Assembly (NCBI RefSeq): GCF_000671395.1 | Contig: NZ_AQQY01000002.1 | Coordinates: 124,001-188,000, forward strand | Source of the DNA: Actibacterium atlanticum | GTDB lineage: Bacteria; Pseudomonadota; Alphaproteobacteria; Rhodobacterales; Rhodobacteraceae | Length of the DNA stretch: 64,000 bases | Reading direction: 5' to 3' | Part shown: piece after piece, positions 57,942 through 64,000 of the stretch | Layout: each line of letters opens with the position of its first letter | Numbering within the stretch: the stretch's first letter is position 1 | The notes under the pieces: model-generated | Told to the model about the DNA's origin: nothing | Seen by the model: the letters and a program-made list of their open reading frames with translations, nothing else | The model's database searches: none | Position numbers and translations under genes: made by a program

Positions 57942-59100
57942 CGAAGCTTCTTGGGGCAGGGTCAATCACAACCACCTGATTATTGCGGATTTCGGCCACA
58001 GCAAGGCCGCGTTCATTGGTGCCATCGGGGCGCAAACGGAAGACGCCGTTGACGCCAGCAAAGCCCGAGGCCTGTGTCAGCGCCTGCGCCGTCAGCGCAT
58101 CGGATTTGCCCTGACGCACAAGTGCGCCGATGGCGGCGATTCCGTCATAGGCCAGACCCGAAACCGGGTGAGGCTGTTCGCCATAAGCGGCTTGGTAACG
58201 GGAGTTATATTGGGCGTTCAGTGCGGGATCGGGCAGGGCAAACCAGCCCCCCTGAACCCCGGGGATCGCCAGCGTTTCCGGCGGGATATCCCAGCGGGTC
58301 AGGCCGATATACTGATAAGTGTCGGTCTTGATGCCGTTTTCCGGCAGCAGCTGTGTCAGCAAGGGCAACGACCCTGCGGTATCCGCCGTCAGGAACAGTG
58401 CCTGTGCGCCGGTGCTTTTGGCCGTGTTGGCGATGACAGGCACAGCCTGCACGACACCGTTTTGCGAATACTCATAAGCGGCTTCGCCCACAATCGACGC
58501 GCTTGAATTGGCTGCGGCCTGTCGAATAGCGGCGGCGCCAGCCTCGCCTGCGACATTGCCGTCGCGCACGATCATCAGGTTGCCTTTGCCATTGCGCGCG
58601 GCATAGCGCACCAGCCGGTTTGCGGTGTTGTCAAACGTCGGGCCCAGCACGAAAACGTTGCCGCCTGCGATCTCGGCGTTGTTTGAAAAGCTTAGAACGT
58701 TCACACCTCGGTTGGCGGCAGCCACGCCCGCGGCATTGGCATTCTGCGCGTACAGCGGGCCAAGGATGATCTTTGCGCCTTCGCTCACGGCCTTGGTTGC
58801 CATCGCCGCAGCCTGATCCGCCTGACCGGAAGTGTTATAGACGCGCAAATCAATCTGAACGCCGTCCAGATCGCTTGAGGCCAACCGGGCCGCATTCTGC
58901 AAGTGACGGGCCAGCACTTCATCGCCGGATTGGCCCGAACCGCCGGGCACCAACAGTGCCACAGGCACAGGTTTGGAGGTATTGATCGAAGGCCCGCCCG
59001 TGGTCGAGATCGGTTGACATGCGGCCACTAAAACAGCGGCAGAAAGGGCAATTAACCCGCTGCGTACGGACTTGCGGGCGGCACGGAAAACGGCGAACAT
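57925..59100 (-). CDS. LpoA-like penicillin-binding protein activator lipoprotein
   Basis: 391 residues. Basic N-terminus, hydrophobic stretch and lipobox AAVLVAAC (Cys about 28) mark a lipoprotein. The rest is a periplasmic-binding-protein-like fold (VPVALLVPGGSGQSGDEVL; AKIILGPLYAQNANAAG; GLAYDGIAAIGALVRQG) as in the C-terminal domain of LpoA/YraM, which activates PBP1a. The TPR-like N-terminal domain of enteric LpoA is missing, as in other alphaproteobacteria. GGAG precedes ATG 59100. Its divergent neighbour is rsmI, a conserved arrangement. Confidence 0.87.
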   Translation of the reverse strand: MFAVFRAARKSVRSGLIALSAAVLVAACQPISTTGGPSINTSKPVPVALLVPGGSGQSGDEVLARHLQNAARLASSDLDGVQIDLRVYNTSGQADQAAAMATKAVSEGAKIILGPLYAQNANAAGVAAANRGVNVLSFSNNAEIAGGNVFVLGPTFDNTANRLVRYAARNGKGNLMIVRDGNVAGEAGAAAIRQAAANSSASIVGEAAYEYSQNGVVQAVPVIANTAKSTGAQALFLTADTAGSLPLLTQLLPENGIKTDTYQYIGLTRWDIPPETLAIPGVQGGWFALPDPALNAQYNSRYQAAYGEQPHPVSGLAYDGIAAIGALVRQGKSDALTAQALTQASGFAGVNGVFRLRPDGTNERGLAVAEIRNNQVVVIDPAPRSFGGAGF

Positions 59101-59203
59101 AGCGAAACACTCCAAACTGTCAGGCTCAGGGGCCCGGTGTCGCGCCAGACACTAAGCGTTCCGGCGGGGCAAGTAAACGTTTCTCGGAAGGTTCAAATTC
59201 CCC

Positions 59204-60064
59204 GTGCAAATTGACGCAACGCCTTTGGCGCCCGGACTGTATTTCGTGGCGACTCCGATCGGAACCGCCCGCGATATTACACTGCGTGCGCTGGATATCC
59301 TGGCCTCGGCTGATGTGATCGCCGCCGAAGATACGCGGACGGTGAAACACCTGATGCAACTGCACGGTGTGGCGGTAAATGGCCGACCCGTCGTGGCCTA
59401 TCACGACCATAGCGGCCCGGGCGTGCGCGACCGGCTGCTGGGGGCCATCAACGAAGGCAAGTCCGTGGCCTATGCCTCCGAAGCCGGGACGCCTCTGGTG
59501 GCTGACCCCGGCTATCAGCTGGGGCGTGCAGCGATTGAGGCCGATCTGCCGGTAACAAGCGCACCGGGGCCATCGGCGGTGTTGGCCGCGCTGACTGTTT
59601 CGGGTTTGCCCAGTGATCGGTTTCTGTTTGCCGGATTCGCACCTACTTCGTCTTCTGCGCGGCGAAAGTGGCTCCAAAGTCTCGATCAAAGCGGGGCAAC
59701 GCTGGTGATTTACGAGTCTCCCAAACGTGTTGGGAAACTATTAACCGACAGTGTGCAATGTTTCGGAGAAGAGCGGCGCGCGGTGATATGCCGCGAACTG
59801 ACCAAACGTTTCGAGGAAACGGCGCGCGGCACATTAGGATCGCTGGCCGAAAGCTATGCTGATCGAAAGGTCAAAGGTGAAGTTGTCGTCTTGATCGATC
59901 GCGGGGAAGGCCAGAAAGCCGATGCCGCACAGATCGAAGACGCATTGCGGACAGCACTGGCGGATATGTCGGTCAAGGATGCGGCGGCTAAGGTGTCCTC
60001 GGCGCTGAACCTGCCACGCCGGGACGTATATCAGGCGGCTTTGGCGCTGTCGCGAGAGGAGTAA
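59204..60064 (+). CDS. rsmI: 16S rRNA 2'-O-ribose C1402 methyltransferase RsmI
   Basis: 286 residues. GLYFVATPIGTARDITLRAL and DVIAAEDTRTVKHLM open the tetrapyrrole-methylase-like fold; SEAGTPLVADPGYQL and TSAPGPSAVLAALTVSGL are SAM-site motifs; FCREL-type CRELTKRFEE follows. The start is GTG 59204 with GGAAGG 12 bases upstream, a slightly long spacing, but no better in-frame start is seen. Confidence 0.94.
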   Translation: MQIDATPLAPGLYFVATPIGTARDITLRALDILASADVIAAEDTRTVKHLMQLHGVAVNGRPVVAYHDHSGPGVRDRLLGAINEGKSVAYASEAGTPLVADPGYQLGRAAIEADLPVTSAPGPSAVLAALTVSGLPSDRFLFAGFAPTSSSARRKWLQSLDQSGATLVIYESPKRVGKLLTDSVQCFGEERRAVICRELTKRFEETARGTLGSLAESYADRKVKGEVVVLIDRGEGQKADAAQIEDALRTALADMSVKDAAAKVSSALNLPRRDVYQAALALSREE

Positions 60065-60071
60065 ACAGATC

Positions 60072-60425
60072 GTGAGTGGAAAACAGTCCTACCTTGCGGG
60101 CATGGCAGCAGAAAGCTGCGTGGGGCGCGAATATGAAAGGCGCGGCCTGCAGGTATTGGAAACCCGATGGCGTGGGCAGGGCGGAGAGATCGATCTGATC
60201 GCTCGGGATCGGGACGAGATTGTTTTTGTCGAAGTCAAGAAAAGCAAGGATTTCGCGGGCGCCGCAGCAAAGATCAGCACGCAGCAGATCGAACGGATAT
60301 TCATGGCAGCGTCAGAGTTTGTGGAGCGTTTGCCAATGGGGCAGCTGACGCCGATGCGGTTTGATGCAGCGCTGGTTGACGGCATGGGGCGGGTCGACAT
60401 TCGCGAGGGCGCCTTGGGCGCTTAG
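60072..60425 (+). CDS. YraN family (UPF0102) nuclease-fold protein
   Basis: 117 residues. GQGGEIDLIARDRDEIVFVE followed by VKK gives the D-ExK core of a PD-(D/E)XK fold. Function not established; related proteins resemble Holliday-junction resolvases. The start is GTG 60072, with GAGAGGAG upstream inside the end of rsmI. The rsmI-yraN order is conserved in many bacteria. Confidence 0.92.
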   Translation: MSGKQSYLAGMAAESCVGREYERRGLQVLETRWRGQGGEIDLIARDRDEIVFVEVKKSKDFAGAAAKISTQQIERIFMAASEFVERLPMGQLTPMRFDAALVDGMGRVDIREGALGA

Positions 60426-60489
60426 TGAATTGCCGTTGCAACGTGGCGCCGGGCAGGCCATGTAGAACTCCAGACTTGGAGGGTTTTAC

Positions 60490-61431
60490 ATGTCGTTGAA
60501 AGTCGCCATCCAGATGGACCCGATTGAGGCCATCGATATCAATGCAGACAGTACGTTCCGCTTGGCCGAAGAGGCGCAGGCGCGTGGACATACGCTGTTT
60601 TATTACACGCCGGACTATCTTTACTGGGACGGTGGCAAGGTCATGGCGCGGGGCTGGCCGCTGACGGTGCGCCGGGAAGTGGGAAATCACTTCACGCTGG
60701 GCGATCAGCAGGATGTTGATCTGAGTGATTATGACGTGGTCTGGCTGCGGCAGGATCCTCCTTTTGACATGGGCTACATCACAACGACCCATTTGTTGGA
60801 GCGGCTCCATCCGCAGACTCTGGTGGTGAACGATCCGTTTTGGGTGCGCAATTTCCCGGAAAAACTGCTGGTATTGCAATTCCCTGAATTGATACCGCCC
60901 ACCATGATCGCCCGCGATCTGGACACGATCCGCCGGTTCAAAGACGCCCATGGCGACATCATCCTTAAACCGCTTTATGGCAATGGCGGCGCTGGCGTGT
61001 TCCGTTTGGATCCCAATGACCGCAACCTTTCGTCTCTGCACGAACTGTTCACCGGCATCTCACGCGAACCTTTGATCGCGCAGAAGTTTCTGCCGGACGT
61101 GTCAAACGGCGACAAACGCGTGATTTTGGTTGATGGTGAACCCGTGGGCGCGATCAACCGGGTGCCCCAAGCGGGCGAGACCCGTTCGAACATGCACGTG
61201 GGCGGGCGACCTGAAAAAGTCGCGCTCAGCGATCGCGACCGTGAGATTTGTGAGACCATCGGCCCGGTGCTGCGCGAACATGGCCAGATCTTCGTCGGCA
61301 TCGATGTGATCGGCGATTACCTGACCGAAATCAACGTGACCTCGCCCACCGGCATTCAAGAGCTGGAGCGGTTTGACGGCGTGAACATTGCCCAAAAGGT
61401 TTGGCAGGCGATTGAGGCAAAGCGCGGATGA
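60490..61431 (+). CDS. gshB: glutathione synthetase
   Basis: 313-residue ATP-grasp enzyme. N-terminal [42 protein letters not shown]-binding [17 protein letters not shown] and C-terminal [20 protein letters not shown]. It adds glycine to gamma-glutamylcysteine. GGAGGG lies seven bases before the ATG. Overlaps the hydrolase gene by four bases. Confidence 0.96.
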   Translation: MSLKVAIQMDPIEAIDINADSTFRLAEEAQARGHTLFYYTPDYLYWDGGKVMARGWPLTVRREVGNHFTLGDQQDVDLSDYDVVWLRQDPPFDMGYITTTHLLERLHPQTLVVNDPFWVRNFPEKLLVLQFPELIPPTMIARDLDTIRRFKDAHGDIILKPLYGNGGAGVFRLDPNDRNLSSLHELFTGISREPLIAQKFLPDVSNGDKRVILVDGEPVGAINRVPQAGETRSNMHVGGRPEKVALSDRDREICETIGPVLREHGQIFVGIDVIGDYLTEINVTSPTGIQELERFDGVNIAQKVWQAIEAKRG

Positions 61432-62342
61432 GCTGGGTTCGCCCCGTTCTCAACCTTTCGCTCAGCTGGTTTGAGCGGCCCTGGCTGGCACGCGGTGCCT
61501 CGCCAGATAAGCTACGCCGGGCTTTTTCCTTCAAGTCTAAACTTTGGTTCCGCGCACCGCGTGGCACCAAGTTTACAGCCGACCGTCTGGAGCATGTCCC
61601 CGCCCTTTGGGTGCGGCCCAAACACTGCGACGATGACTATGTGATCCTGTACTTTCACGGCGGCGGGTATTTCATGGGGTCGCCGACCACGCACCGGGCG
61701 TTGATGGGCCAGCTGGCAAAACTGACCCGTATGCCCGCGGTTTTGCCTGACTATCGCAAAGCGCCGGAAAGCCCGTTTCCAGCGGCCTATGATGACGCGC
61801 TTGCGGCCTATAAAGCGCTGTTGGCACGCGGGTTCGAGGGCGCTCAGATCGTGATTGGTGGTGACAGTGCCGGCGGCGGGCTGGCGTTGGCTTTATTGGC
61901 CGGGATCTGTCGTGAGGGTCTGGCACAACCGGCGATGACCTTCGCCTTTTCACCCTTTGCGGATTTGACGGTATCGGCGGATTCGCATCGTGACAATGAC
62001 GCCAGCGAGGTGATGTTGCCTCCCGAAAAGATGCCGCAAACCGCCAAAGGTTACCTGAACGGCGCTGATCCGCGTGATCCGAGGGCCTCGCCACTCTATG
62101 CGTCATTTGAGGGGGCTGGGCCGGTGTATCTCTATGCCAGCCACGCCGAGATTTTGCGGGACGACACGGTGAACATGGCGGCGCGGTTGAAACGCGATGG
62201 GGTGCAGGTTGTGACGCGGCTAGAAGCAGGCCTGCCGCACGTTTGGCCGCTGTTTCACAATCTTCTGCCCGAGGCCCGTGTAACCCTAAGCCAATTGGCC
62301 GGGCACATCCGGGTACGCTTATTCGCGCGCAACGAAAACTAG
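61428..62342 (+). CDS. HSL-type alpha/beta hydrolase (esterase)
   Basis: 304 residues. [12 protein letters not shown] is the HGGG oxyanion motif of hormone-sensitive-lipase-like esterases, [11 protein letters not shown] the nucleophile elbow, and [10 protein letters not shown] and GLPHVWPLF carry the acid and His. Likely acts on small acyl esters. Coupled to gshB by ATGA. The stop overlaps the convergent yifB gene by four bases. Confidence 0.9.
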   Translation: MSWVRPVLNLSLSWFERPWLARGASPDKLRRAFSFKSKLWFRAPRGTKFTADRLEHVPALWVRPKHCDDDYVILYFHGGGYFMGSPTTHRALMGQLAKLTRMPAVLPDYRKAPESPFPAAYDDALAAYKALLARGFEGAQIVIGGDSAGGGLALALLAGICREGLAQPAMTFAFSPFADLTVSADSHRDNDASEVMLPPEKMPQTAKGYLNGADPRDPRASPLYASFEGAGPVYLYASHAEILRDDTVNMAARLKRDGVQVVTRLEAGLPHVWPLFHNLLPEARVTLSQLAGHIRVRLFARNEN

Positions 62343-63847
62343 CTGCCGGTCATCAGGCGGAAGCTTGCGGCCTCGGCCACATGCGGGCGTCTGACTTGTT
62401 CTGACCCATCCAGATCGGCGATGGTACGCGCCACCCGCAGCACGCGGTGATAGCCACGCGCCGTCAGGCGGAATTTCTCGGCCGCGCGTTGCAGCAGATC
62501 GCGCCCCTCGGCATCTGGTGTGGCGATTTCTTCCAGCATTTGGCCTTCGGCATCGGCGTTGCAGCGCAATTCCGGCGTGCCTTCGAACCGTGCGGTTTGT
62601 ACCGCACGGGCGGTGGCGACGCGCCCGGCGACCTGGGCCGAGGTGTCGCCGCTGTCGGGCAGGTCCAGATCAGTATAGGCCACCGGGGGCACCTCGATCC
62701 GCAGATCGAACCGGTCCATCAGCGGGCCAGAGATGCGGCCCAGATAGTCCGCACCGCAATTGGGCGCGCGGGAGCAGGCCAGCGCCGGGTCAGTCATCTG
62801 CCCGCATTTGCAGGGGTTGGCGGCGGCGACCAGCAAGAACTTGCACGGGTAGCGCATGTGCGCATTGGCGCGCGCCACCACGACCTCGCCGGTTTCGATG
62901 GGTTGGCGCAGGGTTTCCAGCACGGTGCGGGGGAATTCGGGGAATTCATCCATGAACAGAACGCCGTTATGGGCCAAGCTGATTTCGCCGGGTTTCGCGC
63001 CGCGCCCTCCGCCGACAATCGCCGCCATCGAGGCCGTGTGATGGGGTTCGCGAAACGGACGGGTGCGCGAGATGCCGCCTTCGTTCAGCAACCCGGCTAG
63101 GGAATGGATCATCGAGGTTTCCAGCGCCTCAGCCGGGGTCATGGGGGGCAGGATGCCAGGCATCCGCGCCGCCATCATGGATTTGCCCGAGCCAGGCGGG
63201 CCAGTCATCAGCAAATGGTGGCGCCCGGCGGCGGCGATTTCCAGTGCGCGTTTGGCACGTTCCTGGCCTTTGACATCGCGCAGGTCACGGGCGGTTGGGT
63301 CAACGCGCACCTCGCCCGGGTCGGCCGGGGCAAGGGGGGACTGGCCGGTATAGTGGCGCACCACATCGGCCAGCGACCCGGCGGCCAACACCTGCGTGTC
63401 ACCCACCCACGCGGCCTCGGCCCCGCAGGCTTTGGGGCATAACAGCGCGCGGTCGGCTTGCGATGCGGCCATCGCGGCGGGCAGGGCGCCGATCACGGGC
63501 ACCAGAGAGCCGTCGAGTGACATCTCGCCCAAGGCCACCGTTTGTTCGACATCGTCGGTCGGGATGACGTCCAGCGCCGCCAACAGCGCCATGGCGATGG
63601 GCAGATCGAAATGCGAGCCTTCCTTGGGCATGTCGGCGGGCGATAGGTTGATGGTGATCCGGCGCGACGGAAGCGCCAACGCCATCGCTGACAGCGCGGC
63701 GCGCACGCGGTCGCGGGCCTCGGACACAGCCTTGTCAGGCAGGCCGACGATGGAGAACGAGGGCAACCCGGCCGAGACGGCGCATTGGACCTCAACCAAT
63801 TTGGCGTCGACCCCTTCAAAGGCCACCGTATAGGCGCGCGCGACCAT
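62339..63847 (-). CDS. comM: YifB/ComM-family Mg-chelatase-like AAA ATPase
   Basis: 502 residues. N-terminal ChlI-like domain with a Lon-protease-like fold (VSAGLPSFSIVGLPDKAVSE), central AAA+ domain with Walker A MTGPPGSGKSMMAARMPG and HNGVLFMDEFPEFPR, a cysteine cluster (CKCGQMTDPALACSRAPNCG) and a C-terminal helical lid (LTARGYHRVLRVARTIADL). ComM relatives are helicases that promote branch migration during natural transformation. GGAGAG precedes the ATG at 63847 and overlaps an inverted repeat. Confidence 0.93.
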   Translation of the reverse strand: MVARAYTVAFEGVDAKLVEVQCAVSAGLPSFSIVGLPDKAVSEARDRVRAALSAMALALPSRRITINLSPADMPKEGSHFDLPIAMALLAALDVIPTDDVEQTVALGEMSLDGSLVPVIGALPAAMAASQADRALLCPKACGAEAAWVGDTQVLAAGSLADVVRHYTGQSPLAPADPGEVRVDPTARDLRDVKGQERAKRALEIAAAGRHHLLMTGPPGSGKSMMAARMPGILPPMTPAEALETSMIHSLAGLLNEGGISRTRPFREPHHTASMAAIVGGGRGAKPGEISLAHNGVLFMDEFPEFPRTVLETLRQPIETGEVVVARANAHMRYPCKFLLVAAANPCKCGQMTDPALACSRAPNCGADYLGRISGPLMDRFDLRIEVPPVAYTDLDLPDSGDTSAQVAGRVATARAVQTARFEGTPELRCNADAEGQMLEEIATPDAEGRDLLQRAAEKFRLTARGYHRVLRVARTIADLDGSEQVRRPHVAEAASFRLMTGS

Positions 63848-63855
63848 GTCTCTCT

Positions 63856-63877
63856 CCGTTAACGCAATGGTTAACGG
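63856..63877. promoter_or_regulatory. inverted repeat CCGTTAAC-N6-GTTAACGG over the yifB ribosome binding site
   Basis: A perfect 8-bp inverted repeat with a 6-bp spacer begins nine bases before the yifB start. Its gene-proximal arm shares GG with the GGAGAG ribosome binding site, so a hairpin or a bound repressor would affect translation or transcription of yifB. Confidence 0.5.
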
Positions 63878-63892
63878 CTAGCTCAGCATGGT

Positions 63893-64000
63893 TTACGATT
63901 GGTAAATGGTCATGAATTTCGGGTAGGCAGCGGCGTCATTCACGGTTTTGTCGCGGCAAAACGCGTTGCAAAAGCCAAAGACGCGACCATTAAGCTCCAG
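63893..64000 (-). CDS. C-terminal fragment of an unidentified protein
   Basis: The last 35 codons of a minus-strand gene that continues beyond the window. The visible part contains GRVFGFCNAFCRDKTV and AAYPKFM. The FCNxxC pattern followed by a Pro-aromatic stretch recalls the YHS/TRASH type of metal-binding module, but this is a weak resemblance and the full protein is needed. It ends 46 bases upstream of yifB, so both may be in one transcript. Confidence 0.5.
   Translation of the reverse strand: MELNGRVFGFCNAFCRDKTVNDAAAYPKFMTIYQS

Noticed and set aside
1-64000. tRNA, rRNA or replication-origin features
   Set aside because: Reading for tRNA cloverleaf signatures, rRNA conserved blocks and DnaA-box clusters found none that could be supported by eye.

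Overview
The window is about 60 percent G+C and reads as the chromosome of a member of the Rhodobacteraceae, probably the Roseobacter group. This rests on gene content and protein style: a NasTS-controlled nitrate operon, the ethylmalonyl-CoA pathway pair ecm/ccrA, an FMN riboswitch driving a RibH2-type lumazine synthase, a ROK/Frc sugar transporter and a TIGR02186-TSUP pair. No rRNA, tRNA, CRISPR array, prophage or insertion sequence was seen.

Layout. Positions 1-4006 hold the end of an M15A-type peptidase gene, then a divergent trio: a D-Ala-D-Ala-ligase-like ATP-grasp enzyme on the minus strand, and an alpha/beta hydrolase overlapping a membrane-anchored Mur-ligase-family enzyme on the plus strand. 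This trio is the best candidate for an undescribed system here. A predicted outer-membrane protein follows (4053-4844). Positions 4994-19457 are a nitrate assimilation locus: nasT-nasS, an ANTAR-type leader with an attenuator, nrtA-nrtB-nrtCD, a globin, nirB-nirD, nasA, a TrpD2-like gene and cysG. Together they cover sensing, uptake, reduction of nitrate to ammonium, and siroheme supply.

Positions 19462-25015 hold sdaA, an FMN riboswitch with ribH2, deoD with a tandem repeat in its promoter region, a collagen-like coiled-coil protein, acylphosphatase and an A+T-richer orphan gene. Positions 25040-28590 hold divergent ecm and ccrA. Positions 28647-38813 hold a DMT exporter, a small conserved protein, a RecD-like helicase, two SDRs, a phytanoyl-CoA-dioxygenase-like enzyme, a ROK repressor and the frcBCA sugar ABC transporter. 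Positions 38870-45275 (minus) hold a BMP-type nucleoside ABC transporter followed by a TSUP permease and a TIGR02186 protein.

Positions 45439-53552 are mostly housekeeping: rimI, tsaB, a NifU-like protein, azoR divergent from a CGNR regulator, a universal stress protein, an AbrB-family membrane protein, a class IV aminotransferase, a VOC protein, trpS, and a rhomboid-fold protein that has lost its catalytic residues. Positions 53620-63847 hold murJ, glnD and an LpoA-like lipoprotein on the minus strand, rsmI-yraN-gshB-hydrolase on the plus strand, and the YifB/ComM ATPase. The last 108 bases carry the C-terminus of one more minus-strand gene.

Starts were moved from the longest possible frame where a ribosome binding site or the family N-terminus argued for it; each entry says so. 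All functional calls come from reading the sequence and were not checked against a database.
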